From Dromaius novaehollandiae (lineage: Eukaryota; Chordata; Aves; Casuariiformes; Dromaiidae), in the NCBI RefSeq assembly GCF_036370855.1, contig NC_088105.1:9429619-9493618 (forward strand): a DNA stretch of 64,000 nucleotides, read 5' to 3'. A model generated the notes under the pieces. It ran no database searches, was not told the DNA's origin, and was given only the letters and a program-made list of their open reading frames with translations. How positions within the stretch are numbered: position 1 is the first letter of the stretch; each line of letters opens with the position of its first letter. Of this stretch, positions 49,018 to 61,160 are shown in pieces. A program made the position numbers and the translations under genes.

Positions 49018-50088
49018 GCAAACAGAGGTGGACTGAAAACTGGCTGAACTGCTGGTCTTAGGGGGTTGTGATCAGTGGTACAAAGTCCGACTTTAGACCA
49101 GTCACTAGTGGTACCCCCCAAGGGTTGATACTGGCGCCAATACCATTTAACATCTTCATTAATGACCTGGGTGACGGGACTGACTGGACCTTCAGCAAGT
49201 CTGCAGACAATACAAAACTGGGAGTAGGGGCTGATGCACCAGATGGTTGTACTGCTATTCAGAGGGACCTCAACAGGCTGGAGAGATGGGCAGAGAGGAA
49301 CCTCATGAAGTTTGACAAAGGGAAGTGCACAGTCCTGCACCTGGGAAAGAATAAGCGCTTGCACCAGTACAGGCTGGAGGCTGACCAGCTGGAGAGCAGC
49401 TTTGCAGAGAAGGAGGTGGGGGTCCTGGTGGACAAGAAGTTGACAATGAGCCAGTCATGCGTCCTAGTGGCAAAGAAGGCCAACAGCATCCTGGGCTGCA
49501 TTAGGCAGAGCGTTGCCAGCAAGTTGAGGAAGGTGATCCTTCCCCTCTGCTCAGCACTGGTGGGGCCACATCTGGAGTTCTGCGTCCAGTGCTGGGCTCC
49601 CCAGCACAAGAAAGGCATGGGTGTAATGGAGCATGTCCAATGAGGGGCCATGAAAATGATAAAGGGCTTGGAGTATCTGTCATATGAGGAGAGGCTGAGA
49701 GACCTGGGACTATTTAGCCTGGATAAGAGAGGGCTGGGGGTGGGGGAACTGGTGGTGGTGGATCTTATCAATGTGTATAAATGTGATGGGAGGGTGTAAA
49801 GAGGATGGGGCCAGACTCTTAGTGGTGCCCAGCAACAGGACGAGAGGCAACGAGCACAAACTGAAACACAGAAAATCCTAGTTCAACACAAGAGAACACT
49901 TCTTTACTGTGAGGATGGTTGAACATTGGAACAGGTTGTCCAGAGAGGTCATGGAGTCTTCATTGCTCAGAACCTGACTGGAGGTGGTTCTGGGCAACCT
50001 GCTCTAGGTGACCCTGCTGGAGCAGGGGTGTTGGACTAGATCATCTCCGGAAATCCCTTTCAACCCCAACTGTTCTGTGATTTTCTTT
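49018..50088 (+). mobile_element. CR1 LINE, 5'-truncated copy with reverse transcriptase remnant and full 3' end
   Basis: This is the largest mobile element of the window, about 1.07 kb. The 5' end begins inside the reverse transcriptase, just before the conserved 'W-L-x-G' stretch. The body carries the RT C-terminal part and the 3' UTR ('ggacgagaggcaacgagcac', 'tggaacaggttgtccagag', 'gttggactagatcatctcc'). It ends in the CR1 3' octamer-like 'ttctgtga' followed by 'ttttct'. 5' truncation is the normal outcome of target-primed reverse transcription. Confidence 0.95.
49029..49776 (+). pseudogene. Inactive CR1 reverse transcriptase fragment
   Basis: One frame matches CR1 RT throughout. It has W-L-N-C-W, then 'SGTPQGLILAPIPFNIFIND' (usually SGVPQGSVLGP), then the catalytic box, then 'LNRLERWAERNLMKFDKGKC' and a C-terminal part to about 49.78 kb. 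Three lesions make it dead. A TAG at 49059 stands where CR1 usually has Gln, a TGA at 49641 stands in place of a CGA Arg (typical CpG decay), and the catalytic box reads SADN, with the second Asp changed to Asn at 49209-49211. The longest clean stretch is 191 residues (49068-49643). It is a relic, not a host gene. Confidence 0.92.
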
Positions 50089-50465
50089 CCTCTCCCTTTG
50101 TTTCTCCTCCCATTTATTCTCCTTTTATTCCATTCTCTAGGGTCTCTTCTGACCTCATTGTTCCAAAGCCTTCTCTAAGAGTAAAACTCGGCCATAACAA
50201 CAAAGCTACTGTTACTGGTAAAAATTCTTCAATTTTGTGTAACTGCATCCTGCCCACGCCCCTCACAGGGCAGAATCAGTAGTCTCATGGGACATCCTGT
50301 TGAAACTAGCCAGATTTTGTCATGCTTTCCCAGATGCTCTTGGTCTCAGAGGGCTGAGGATGGACTCTGTTGCACCCTTTCCTGGGAGATCTCTTTGGGT
50401 GTTTCCTGCATCTCTTTGCTCCATTAATATTTTTGCTGACTGTCTCCCATCTCTTGTCCTTGCAG

Positions 50466-50611
50466 GGCTTACATGAGTGTGAAGGAGCTGAAGGAGACAC
50501 TACAGCTGAACAGCACCCACTTCCTCAATGTTTACTTTGCCAGTTCAGTGAGGGAAGAGTTGGCCGGTGCTGCCACCTGGCCATGGGATAAAGAGGCCCT
50601 TAGTCACCTGG
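50466..50611 (+). CDS. Pappalysin-2 coding exon 3: start of the catalytic domain
   Basis: The acceptor is TTGCAG/GGCTTACATG and the donor TGG/GTGAGT. One base completes Arg535; 48 full codons follow and one base starts Gly584. The peptide ([41 protein letters not shown]) is almost identical to mammalian PAPPA2 and clearly different from PAPPA, which reads AYLDVNELKN at the same place. It forms the upper part of the metzincin catalytic domain just before the zinc site. A sequon NST lies at residue 550. Codon use is ordinary, in contrast to exons 1 and 2. Confidence 0.96.
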
Positions 50612-53539
50612 GTGAGTAAGCCAGCCCCACTTGTGGGGGCCTGGGATTGTTGGGTTTTACCTTTCTTGCTTGACCTGGAGAGAACGGGCACTAGACACTG
50701 TTCTGAGATGGGTGGGGAGGGAGTGAAGGAAAGCTTGTGGCTTGAGACAAAGCATTTTGGCTTCAAATACAAGTCGCTTCAGGAAACTTTGTACCTGTCC
50801 CTCTGCCTTAATCCTTCTTTGGTAGAACTTGGTGTTTTGGTGCTAAGTAAGCATGTGCTCAGGGAGACAGGGACATTTACACCTGACACAGTCTTTTGGG
50901 GTGGGGGCAGTCGTGAAGCTGAGCACAGATTTCCACTGAAGACCTGCATTGACATTTTAACAAGGGGGTTGTCTCTAGGGAAAAATCATCGTTATGGCCA
51001 TCAAACAACAGTGCAAGCACTAGGCTCAGGGAACCGATGAGTGGGAGTGGAATTGTTACACTGACGGTCCCTGAAGCCAAACAAAGCCCACATAAAAATT
51101 CAGAGAATTTTGTGCTTTCTAGTTAGTGCTTAGGCTGCCACAACTAGAGCATATATGACTATAGGTCTAGAAGATATGACCTCCAAGGAAAGTACTGAGG
51201 ATATTTAATGGACAGAAGAAGGTCATGGTAACAGACTTTGGATATACCAACAGCTGCTGCTATTAGGAAATGAGTCCCTGTTCCCCATGTCTGTGGTGGA
51301 TAAGGCCGTGGTGTTACATTCAGACAAGGGACATGCGCTGATAGAAGAAACTCTTTCTAATGGTAAAGGTGCTGAAGCACTAGGACAGAGACCCTGGGGA
51401 GAGTGGCAGGTTCACTGTCAGTGCAGACCCTGCAGAAGGGATTAGACTGACATTTGTCATGGATGGTTTAGGTAAGGCTGATCCTGCAGCAGGGTAAGGT
51501 GGCTTCTTTGAGACCTTCCAGATCTATCCTCCATGATTCTGGAAATGGTGAGCTTCAATTTGGGGAACTTAACAAACAAGTAAACCAAGATTTTCAGTAA
51601 TTTCAGAGCTGAGACTCCAGATTTGAGTGACTCCAGAGCTGAACAGGCAGTGAGCACCTGCCACTTCCAAATCCACTGCAAATGTGAGGATGACTATCCT
51701 CATTCTTATATATATTCTTATAACTTAGCTTATTACCCACTGAAGCTGAAGGCTAGGTTCTCTTTTGCTTCAGTGAATTAGAGCCAGATCTTTAAGGTCG
51801 CCAGTCCTGGCAGAGTACAAATAGTCAAAACGGCAACTGCTTCGCTAGAATGAAAATGCACTGTGTATTTTCTTCTATTTCTGCGCCCGCGTGCTCTCTC
51901 TCTCTTTTTTTCTTCCCCCTCTTGCCTCTCCCTCCTCCCTCCACTTCTTCAATGTCAGAGTTTTCTGGCAAAGGCCTTTACAGTTTGCAGTCAAAACATT
52001 TAAAGTGTTTCTCAATAAGTGACTGGAAATAATTACTCCTGACACCTGCACAGCAGACCTAGACCTTCTGCTTTTACAAGTGCGTGATGTTCAACCCTTA
52101 AAGTTTTATGCTGCCATTAAAGACCTGTTTTAAAGTTCTTTTTTGCCAGTTTCCCTCCCTCAATGAGTTTCAGGACTGTTTTTTCAATAGCATATTGCTA
52201 CAATTGCTTGTTGAGGAAGGCAAATCTCCATGAAATTTATTCCTTCAGCTTCCAGAAATCACTTCCAAGGCTCAGCTTGACAATCATCTTACTACGGCAA
52301 GTGCTTCAGCCACACATGTTCTCTTCAGACCCCTCCCGATGGCACACAAGGAGATGTACAGAAGGGTAATCAGGGTAACTGATTTAATCAAAAGCTTGCG
52401 TTTAACTCTGGTCCTAGAGTTTGTGTCCAACCAGAACCCTTAAGCAGAGGTGGCACCATCTGGAAATGTTAGATCAGGGTTTTACCACTGAAGTTCAGGG
52501 GAAAAGGGGTGTTGTCTTGGCTCTGGTGCCAGAGCTGTGAAGTATGAAGCTGGATCCGAACAACTTTGAGACTCTGGCACAGACTGAAGACTTTGGTTGA
52601 AGACTGTCCTTGGTTTTAGATTTAATGAGCTTGGGAGGGAGGGTGACGGATTCTGTTCTCTGTAAACAGTAGACTCCACCACTTCATCAAGTGTTTCGTA
52701 CCACGCAAGACATCTATTATTGTCAGCACAGACAAAATCTAGGGCTGAGCAAGTCACTGAGTTAAGGCTTTTCACAAAGCCTCTCATCAGAGGCTATTGG
52801 AGAATCTGAGTAAATGGGAAGGTACAGCAGTGAGTAAAGAGCAAGGAAAACCTTGGGAGGAGTGAAAGTAGTATGAGAAACTTTCCCAAGCTTTGTATAA
52901 GGACATGACAGTGACTGGAGAGGAGACAGGTCTTAACACAGGAGAGGAGTTGGTCTCAAAGAACACATTTCTTCCCTTCTTGCACTGATTCTTGCCACTG
53001 TCCTGCCTCTCCTCATGTTGGTATTTCAAGGTCACCCTTGCCAGCCTACTGATTCTGCCACTGTCTGCTCCTGTAGAGCAGAAATGCCACACTGATTTCC
53101 AGCCCCCCTGACTGTTCTCTCCTGCTTCAGTTTTCCTACTGAATCAAATTGATTCTTTGACTTTGACTCAACTTTTTCAGGAAGTTAACCTGCCTCTTGG
53201 CTCCAGCAGCTATGCCAAACTTTGCTCCCCACTTGTCTCCATTTGTCTCTCTGAACTAAATTTTCTTAGATGTCTTGAAGAGAAGGACCATGTGACTTTT
53301 TCTCTCCAGCCCCCTTCCATTTCTCTGTTTGAACTCTTCCTCTCACCCCAAAGCTCACTAAATGTACTATTTCCAAATTGCTCTCTATCAGTTCCCTTAT
53401 AGATGTTTTTCAATCTGCCCTTTGAACTCCATGGAAACCCTTCTCTGACCTTTGAGTGTGCTCTTCAAGAGGGTCTCCCTTCCCTTTCCGTTGTCACCTT
53501 TACCTTCTGAAAGTCTTCAGTAAACTTTTTTTCATTCAC

Positions 53540-54130
53540 TTCTCTTCCTCTATCCTTTTGGGGCTACCAGAAATTTAGACACCATTCCTATGCTGATGAC
53601 TTGGATCTCTTGCTCTCCTTCAGATTATTTTCCTGACTAAATTTGAATTTCACGTTTCTGTCTGAATGTTTTGGGATGGTTTACCATCTCCCAAGATTCA
53701 GCACTGCAAAACCAGATCTTCCCCCCACCCCTCCTTAGGCCAGTATGCTCTTTTCCATCTATCACAATTCTTGTCCTATTTCTTAACGTCTCTCTTGCTG
53801 TAACTGCAGCATTGCATCCCCTTGATAAATAGATCCTCGCTTTGCTGACCTCCACTCAACCTGCACTGTTAGGAGCATTGGCCTGACTCTTGAGGCAGCA
53901 GTTTAACTAGCTCTATCAAATTAAAGCTGCCCATTTTTCTTTCAAAGCTTTTTGTAGCCTATCTCTATTCTGCTCTGCATCACAGCCTCATAAAGTCAGT
54001 GCCCCCTTCTCTCAGTGCTTTCTCCTGTGCTTTGCCTTGGCCTTGGAAATCTCCACAGTGTGCCTTCATCAGATCTCTCCTCTGCATTCATACTTATTCA
54101 AAATATGATAAATTGTTTTGGTGCTGTGCT
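53540..54130 (+). mobile_element. Candidate ancient L2/L3-like LINE remnant
   Basis: At 53583-53624 one frame reads HSYADDLDLLLSFR, which resembles the reverse transcriptase catalytic stretch of L2/L3/CR1-group LINEs (typically HSYADDTQLYLSF). The following 500 nt have the pyrimidine-rich, Leu/Ser/Pro-coding texture of these elements, including 'ttcaaagctttttgtagcct' near 53.94 kb, similar to their 'TFKALH(N)LAP' region. Frames are broken by stops and indels. The call rests on a short motif and on texture. Confidence 0.35.
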
Positions 54131-55312
54131 CAGAAGTACAGCCTGCCTTGCTTATGAGTGCAGTCTCCTATTTGCATATGCGCCAGGTCTACCAGGATTT
54201 GCCTCTTGCATTTTCCTGGAGCCAGGCACTCTGAGTCCAGGAGCTCTTCATGGTCTGCGTTCTTGTAGTGCTCAGTCCTGATCTTAGTCCAGTAGCAATA
54301 CCAATGAATAGCAACAACAGTCACAGAGGCATAAGGGATAATGAGTGGCTGAGAGAGGGTGAAGTACTCTATCAAATTGCTATAGCAATATTTCAGCTGC
54401 TGTAGAGCTTGTAGGCAGAGGCACTTTGCAGACAAACAACTAGCAGTAGAGGTAGAAAATCTCAGGTGTGTCTGCTCTGTCTGACCATACTTTCTCTCTC
54501 GCTCTTTCCACCATAATCACAGTGAGTTCTTCTCAAACTTAGTGTCTCAGCTTGGAGTCCAGATTTAATTTTTTGAAAATATACAAATAAATCTTTTAAC
54601 TACAAAAAATGTGAAGTTAAAGAATTCCTGTGCTATTAAGAAAAAAAAAATCAGCTTTCCATAGTGGTCTTTGCCTTGTCTCAAAAAACCCTAGCAATAT
54701 AATAATGCAGGCACTTTAAACTTTATATGTAGTCACAAGTAAAATGTTTTTTGCATAAACATGGTTGAAAGGCAACAGAATCATGAATGCTTAATGTTTT
54801 AACTACTTGCTGTAGTTATATAAGCTGAGGTCAGCTCACATATCTGACTGAGGTCAGTGGATCCTGAAGGAGGGCCAGTTGTTCCATCAGAGGTACCTTA
54901 TGCAATGGCCATCTTCCTGTCTGACTAACTTTCATGGGTTTGTTCCATTAATAGCCATGACTCAGTGTTTGAGGAAGACTGGGCCTGTGATACAAATTTA
55001 GGTTTGTGGTTTGTTTGCATTCACAGCTGTTTTAAAGATCCCATGTTGTCTTGAGCGTCAGTTCTCCACAGCAGCCCTGCACCAGGAACCTGGCACTAGA
55101 CTGCTGGAGATGCATCGCACCTGTCCAACTGTTTTGTGTTGGTAGACAAGAGAACAGCTCCTTCCCAGCCCACTTCTGTAGAAAAAAATGATTTTAGGTT
55201 CATACTGCCCATCTTCAATTAGATGCCATGAGGACATCATCTTTGGGCTTCTTGCTAAGCTCTACAGTTCTTGCTGTCCTCAAAGGGTGGTGGAGTAGGA
55301 AAGATCACAGCC

Positions 55313-55348
55313 TTTTTTTTTTATTATTATTATTTTTTTATTTTTTTA
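55313..55348. repeat. T-rich / (ATT)n tract
   Basis: A T run, four to five ATT units and two further T runs, ending in TTTAGG. Confidence 0.8.
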
Positions 55349-57752
55349 GGGGCTACCTTGAATCAGAGCCCTTCAGCATTTTTTGTTGATCATTGTCACA
55401 ACCAGGGCATGGTCCTGGGACTGGGGGCTTTTGAGGGAAGCGTGCTTGAGGGTGAAGTGGGGTCCATGTCAGTGCAAATCATCCACTGCAGTTATGGACT
55501 GGGCATCTCTTGCTGTGTGAGTGGAGCTGCGGCTTGGTCTTTGGGACGTTACTAGCTCTGCAGCTGTAACTGGTAGGTCTTGTCTGAAGGACAGGTTGTT
55601 GTGAGGTCAGACCCTCAGCTTTCCAGCTGCTTGGCCTGAGTTTGGTGGGCAAGTCCAAGGACATCTCTGGTTCACCTGCTCTGGAGTGATGAACTCCCTA
55701 GATGTCACGGGGATCATACCCTGAGATTTTTAGCTTAGCTGTGTAAATGCTGACCTTGGAGAGGCTCTCTGGTTTGGTTCTCAGGTGTGAGAGGCAGGCT
55801 TTACTTAAAGCCCAATTCAGTCCTTTTACCAGGTCAGAAGGAGACAGAGAGGAGGGATAAGGAAGCAGGAAGACCTGATCTGCAGAGAAGGGAAAGTGGA
55901 GGCTGTTTTTGTTGCAGGTGGATTTTAGGAATACTTCCACATCTTGCCCTCACAGTGAGGACCTTGCAGAGGGATAATACAACTTCCTGCTCCAAAACTG
56001 GGAGCTCTCTGGAGTCTTTGCTCACCAGGGAGCTGTGGGGACAGAGAACAGAAGGATAAGGATATTCCTGAAAGAAGACAGTTCTCAGGCTGTTTCTAAT
56101 CCTTCCATCTAATTAGCTGTAAAAAGTACTAAAAATATGACTCTCCTTGTGGAGTGTGAGGGAGGAATGGGATAGGGGGAGCTGGCAGAGAAGAGGGAGT
56201 GCCTGGGTATGGAGTCTTGGCATCCTGCCTCTGCAACAGTTTCCCCCCTCCCCTTGTTGGAGTCCCATTTATTCCCCCCACATGGGAAGCGCTTCACATT
56301 TCTGTTGGAAGGAGGACTGTCAGATTGCAGGGCCCTCAGGGCTCCAAGCTCTCGGACCTGTTCCTTGTGGTCAGTGCTGCAGAATGTGTAGGGCTTTCAC
56401 ATCTCATTTACTTGTGTACGAACATTTTTTCTTTCTGCGTGAACATTCCTCCTTTCAGCCCCTTGGGCAGGCGGCCCCCGGCCTTATGCAGGCTTAGGTT
56501 TGGCTGCAGAGATGCCTTTCCTTCCTCTTCTCTTCTCCCTTCTCTCAGGCTCTATTTTTATTAAAAATAAGAAGCAGCTTTTTGTGTCCACTCAGTTCTC
56601 CATCGATGGGGTGCCCTCTGCTATCTATAGTCTTTACCAGTCTGCTGGAGTGGAATTGGGAGGGAGCGTGGTATACAAAAACCTGGTGGACGGCAGGGAC
56701 ACAACCGAACATGGAGGCACCAAAGGACTTGTCGTTCTCTGTATCTCCTTGTGGCCCATCTCCAGTCAGAGAGCTATAGGACCAAGAGCTGACTGAGGGG
56801 AAGTGCAAGGAGGATTCCTGCTTTGGGACACTACAGCCGGGGTGAAAGGGAATACAGCTACTGTTCGACCTGTCTTTTGCCTCAGGCTAAAAAGCTGCTC
56901 TGGGTGTTACATCCACTCTATGGGAAGGAAACAAGATAGCCTTAAATAGGGAATGGTGCCACTTCATGGGTTAAAGTCATCTCCCAGCCCCTCCATGAGT
57001 CAGGCAAGTGGGATGTGCTATAGGAGATGCTGCCCTTATTGCTTCACCCTCTTGCAACCCTGTTGGGCTCAAGAGAGTTGCTCAGAGCATCCCTGGAGGC
57101 CCCTTTCCAATCCCAAGCTAGTGTTCATCCAGCATGGCTCCACCAAAGGAGTCCTAGTCCTGCTGGTGTCCTGCCAAGGACACTGTGATCTGAAGGAAGC
57201 CCTCTCTTGGAAGGAATGCCCTGTACTTGAGGACGTGAGGTAGTCCAGTAGTGTACGGAGCTGATCCAGGAGCAAATTGCAAGCTGTCTACGCTGTGGCT
57301 GGAGACAGGATTGCACGGTGGCCCTCTGCCAATTTTAACTTCACTGGCAGGGGCAGCAATCAGCAGCAAAGATGCAGTAGCAGAGGTTTTGCTGTGAGGT
57401 AGCTGGCACAATAAATCCTCCAGGGCCCTGCAAAGGAGGGAGCAAGCTGTGCTGGAGCCAGCTATTCACTGTGCTGCCATCCAAGCTGTCTAGGTTAAAA
57501 GTAGTTGGGTAAAAACAGCCTGCCATGCCACAAAGATGTTGCCTGACTGCCTGGAGTCAGCCTAGACATATGTTGGGATCCACTTTCCCCTTCCATCTCT
57601 CTAATCTTCCCCCCAGCCCTCCCTCCTCTACCCTATGGAAAAGGCAGGGAGAGGGGCAAGGAAGAAAAAAGTTGAAGGGGTAGGAAATTGCCATTGAAAA
57701 GCTTCAAAAGAGGGAGGAAACAAACAGTTTCCAAAAAGGCTTTCATTTAGGC

Positions 57753-57770
57753 TAAATAAATAAATAAAAA
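57753..57770. repeat. (TAAA)n microsatellite
   Basis: About four TAAA units ending in an A run. Confidence 0.8.
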
Positions 57771-59088
57771 TAGAGCAAGAGAGAGGAAAAGAGAGGCAAG
57801 TTTCATTCACAAGCCTCCCCAATGGAAAATTTCCTAACAGATGCAATACTCAGTTGTAAGAACAAGGCGTGCATCCTGGGGCAGGAGTCAGATACCCTGG
57901 CAGTGTGCAGAGGGAAGGCTTTGCTCCCCTTGGCTTTCCTCAGTGTCACTGCTCCTTGCTCTTCCTGTCCTTCCACTTGCAGGCAGTTGGTCAGGAGAGG
58001 AAAACACCCAGTCCTGCAGCGGAGGGGGCAGCTCAGGTGAGGATAAGTGCAGGACCTATCCAGCTCTGCTGCTGTTGTCACTATTAGCTGGCAGCTCTGG
58101 GCAGTCTCTTCTGGGGCTTAGTCTGTGCCCATGCTCTAGCGTCTTTGGAAGGTGAACCCGCATCAAGCAGGCTTGGAGATTAACTACCCTGTTGTGGCCC
58201 CTTAAGTCAAAGGGCTGGGGCGCTTTGATTGAACACGAGCAGGGCCGTTTGCACTGTAGCTGCAATGAATGTGAGGTTCTGGTATGGTCCCCATAGTGCT
58301 CCTCACCCACATGCAGATCCCTCTGAAAGGAAGGGGATCTTCAGAAACTCTGTTTTAGAAAATCCCACTCCAAAACAGACTGAATTCAGGGTCAGGTTTG
58401 TGCTAGGAGCTTAGTGGATTGTGACGGCAGCTCATATGAGTCTGAGTTTAGCCCTTTGGCTCACAGCGTGAAGCAATAGACCACTGATGCTGTCTCCGTA
58501 AGGGCCAGGAGCGATGCATTTGAGTCTTTAAATGGATTCATGCTGAAGGCTGCTTCTAGCTGACAGAGGTAACTGTCAGTACTTTGTTAGGCACCTCATT
58601 CTTTTTAGCAGCTATGGGAACATGCGTGCTTTAGCCACCTGGGCAAGTAGGTAAACTGTCTATGCTTAGGAGGGTCTTTTGTCCTCTGGTTCAAAAGATT
58701 AGTCCCTGTAAAACCACAGCTTGTCGCTGTGTGGTGCCCACACTCAACTCCATTTAGAGTTGTGTGTTAGTGTGAACCAGAGCAGACACTGGAATTACAG
58801 GCACAGGAAATGATACAGAGGGAAACAGTAACTAAAATGATTAAAGACTGGGGGGAGGGTGGGGGGCGGAATGTCAAAAAGCAGAAAAACCCACCCACCC
58901 TGTTCTAAAGCAGAGGAGCTCTCTTCCAGTTCTACAAGATGCTGAATACGGCCATCTTCAGGTCTCCATCTGGCACTTCATTTGTGACCAGAAAGCACAA
59001 CTAGAGAGTTGTTGCTAGCAAAGGTGAGTAACAGCAGTTGCCCAGTGTCTCTGTCTCTTGATGATATTCTGTGTGCTTATAATTCTAG

Positions 59089-59382
59089 GTGGAGTTGTCC
59101 TCAATCCTGCTTATTACGGTATGCGTGGCCACACAAACACCATGATCCATGAAGTGGGACATGTCCTGGGGCTGTACCATGTCTTTAAGGGAGTGAGTGA
59201 GCGGGAATCTTGTGACGATCCCTGCAGGGAGACAACTCCTTCTATGGAGACTGGAGACCTCTGTGCTGACACTGCCCCAACGCCAAAGAGTAAACTCTGT
59301 CGGGATCCAGACCCTACCAATGACACCTGTGGCCAGACACATTTCACTGGAACACCCTTCAACAACTATATGAGTTACACAG
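59089..59382 (+). CDS. Pappalysin-2 coding exon 4: zinc-binding active site and Met-turn
   Basis: The acceptor is TTCTAG/GTGGAG and the donor CAG/GTAATG. The exon has 97 full codons (residues 585-681) plus parts of Gly584 and Asp682. It carries the extended metzincin motif [11 protein letters not shown] at 604-614: three zinc-ligand histidines and the catalytic Glu605. The Met-turn is NNYMSYT with Met678. Between them is the cysteine-rich stretch [20 protein letters not shown] and a sequon NDT at 661. All catalytic residues are intact, so the enzyme should be active. The sequence is nearly identical to mammalian PAPPA2 (for example [10 protein letters not shown] and TAPTPKS) and differs from PAPPA at these places. 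Confidence 0.97.
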
Positions 59383-60189
59383 GTAATGAGTAATTTTCAC
59401 TACAATTTGTAGTAAGTAATCTTCACTATAAAGTTGAGTTTCGCTGCTTCCACCTTCGTGGATAATCACTTCCCTCATGCCCTACCTAATTTGATCTTTG
59501 GTCCCTCCCGATGGTCAGGGATGGGGGAAGTTACAGTCCACGCTTGCAGAAACAACTTGGCCCCTCTTTCGCAGAGGTCTCCATTTCCATCCATCTCTCC
59601 CTGCCTTTCTGTGGGTCATTGGAAACATACTGAGTCTAGTCTTGCCTGTCTGGCAGCATGCATTTATTCTCCACTTCAGGCTCCTGAAACAACATCTTAT
59701 TAGGTTCCTAATATAAATTTTGGACTTTCAGGTTAAGCCCTTTTGGCTTGATTTCCAAAGGGATGCTGGGGAGGGCCGGTGTTTCTCCTGGCAACCCAGG
59801 AGGACTGAGCCCTGGAGAGTAATTCTTTTGCCCTCTGGTAACCGAGTGCAAATCCCTTGAGATGGTAGCACTGCCAAGGCGTAAAACCTGGCATGAGTGA
59901 GGTGATGAGCTCTGAGGACACTGCTGAGGCTACAGCATGCATGAAGAGTCCTGGTGTTCCCGCGCAGCCGTGGCAAGTGCAGGGTTGTGGAGCTGCTGAG
60001 GCAGTGCCATCTTGTGGCATTGGGAACACATGACACGAGAGAGTGCTGGCAGGCTGGCTGCCACGTGCTGGTGTCCCCCAGGTCTCCGCAGATGTCCCAC
60101 AAACATGCCTTGGTGATCAGAAAGCGTGTGTGTCACCGTGTGCTGCCAGCTGATTCCTGTCACCCTCAGCCTGCCCTCTTTTCCTCCAG
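59383..60189 (+). other. PAPPA2 intron 4 (807 bp)
   Basis: A phase-1 GT-AG intron within the Asp682 codon. No repeat or exon was recognised. Reading through the donor would add three codons and stop at TAA (59391-59393). Confidence 0.93.
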
Positions 60190-60382
60190 ATGACGACTGC
60201 ACCAACACCTTCACTCCCAACCAAGTGGCCCGGATGCATTGCTACCTGGACTTGGTGTACCAGCGCTGGGGCCAGAGCAAGAAGCCTGCGCCCATCCCCA
60301 TTCCCCCGATGGTCACAGGGCAGACACAAGACTCCCTCAGCATCTACTGGCTGCCTCCCATTAGTGGCGTCATACATGAGAG
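60190..60382 (+). CDS. Pappalysin-2 coding exon 5: end of the catalytic domain
   Basis: The acceptor is CTCCAG/ATGACG and the donor GAGAG/GTAAGA. Two bases complete Asp682; 63 full codons follow (683-745) and two bases begin Arg746. The start reads [20 protein letters not shown], the conserved pappalysin segment right after the Met-turn. Then comes [20 protein letters not shown] and [11 protein letters not shown], the start of the next beta-rich region. It agrees closely with PAPPA2. Nothing is disrupted. Confidence 0.96.
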
Positions 60383-61040
60383 GTAAGAGAAAAAGGGAGA
60401 GATTTGCTGTTGCAATGGTCTCGGGCTTGCGCGGGAGCCCTCTGCCTGCTGGAAAGGCCAAGAAACCCTCGCAAGGCTCCCTGAGGTACAGACGGCGTTT
60501 GTGGTGCTTCCTCTGGCCCCCCACTAAAACGGGAGCCCTCACGAGCTGTGCGCTGGTTGTTTTGCCTGACACTGTTTACTCGAACAGGGATCCACCGCAG
60601 AAGTTGCTTGGCACAGAGCTGGGGGCAGGCGGGCGGTGGAGGGAGGAGTCGGTGAAGGCAACGAGGGTGGGTTGGCATGTCCCTCACGCCCCTTGCCAAC
60701 TGGCAAGTCTTGCCTTTTGTGCTGGCGGTGGTGGGGATTGAGTAGCTATTTCTGCAGCTGCCCTGGTAACAGGGGGAGATGAGGTCCAGCCTCCCCCTCA
60801 GCCCCCTTTTCCCTCCTTGCCAACTCCAGCAGAGCCCACCAACGTGAGAGCTGTACTGCTCTGATGGCTGTGTTTGCAAGTGGGCTCTCCCACAAGCCTT
60901 CTGCTGTTGGGGTGCCGGGAGAGGAAGCCAAAGAGCATCAGGAGACGATGCCAATTTTTAAACTCAAGAGCGCAATCACAGAATGAAAAATGAGCTTCAT
61001 TTAGCACTTATTGTATAAACTAGCCATTTACCAGGAGGAA

Positions 61041-61160
61041 ATGCAGCCTTGTGGTTAAGGCAGGGAGCTTGAACTGCAAGAGCTGGGTTTCGTTCCCAGC
61101 ACTGTCACGGACTTGCTGCGTAACTGGGGGTAGGTCAGGAAACTTTTCAAGTTGGAGAAA
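61041..61160 (+). mobile_element. MIR-type SINE remnant
   Basis: The order matches MIR. An A-box-like 'cttgtggttaaggcaggga' (61048-61066) is followed by a B-box-like 'gggtttcgttcccagc' (61085-61100). Then come 'actgtcacggacttgctgcg' and 'taactgggggtaggtcagg', matching MIR's 'ctgccacttactagctgtgtgac' and 'cttgggcaagtcac' regions. It is a tRNA-derived SINE, not a tRNA gene, because no cloverleaf is preserved. Confidence 0.6.

Larger units (their letters stand above)
25619..50465 (+). other. PAPPA2 intron 2 (24,847 bp)
   Basis: A phase-2 GT-AG intron splitting an Arg codon (CG/G). Its first 70 nt are G-rich followed by a C17 run. A poly(A) signal lies at 26220. The intron holds three CR1 fragments (about 29.2, 45.7 and 49.0 kb), MIR-like remnants (about 29.8 and 35.8 kb), a GC-rich patch at about 30.97-31.29 kb, G and C homopolymers, a perfect hairpin at 44126 and a CRE at 47351. 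The 34.3-34.7 kb stretch has the look of conserved noncoding DNA. No further exon was recognised; exons 2 and 3 join directly relative to mammalian PAPPA2. Confidence 0.9.
50612..59088 (+). other. PAPPA2 intron 3 (8,477 bp)
   Basis: A phase-1 GT-AG intron within Gly584. It holds an L2/L3-like LINE candidate at about 53.54-54.13 kb, an ATT/T-rich tract near 55.3 kb and a TAAA repeat near 57.75 kb. Much of 53.1-54.0 kb is pyrimidine-rich. No extra exon was recognised. Confidence 0.9.

Noticed and set aside
49068..49643. 191-codon ORF as a possible host gene
   Set aside because: It is CR1 reverse transcriptase with a broken catalytic box and stops on both sides, inside a 5'-truncated LINE.
61048..61100. 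A-box and B-box like motifs as a tRNA gene
   Set aside because: No acceptor stem or cloverleaf can be formed. The order matches a MIR-type SINE.
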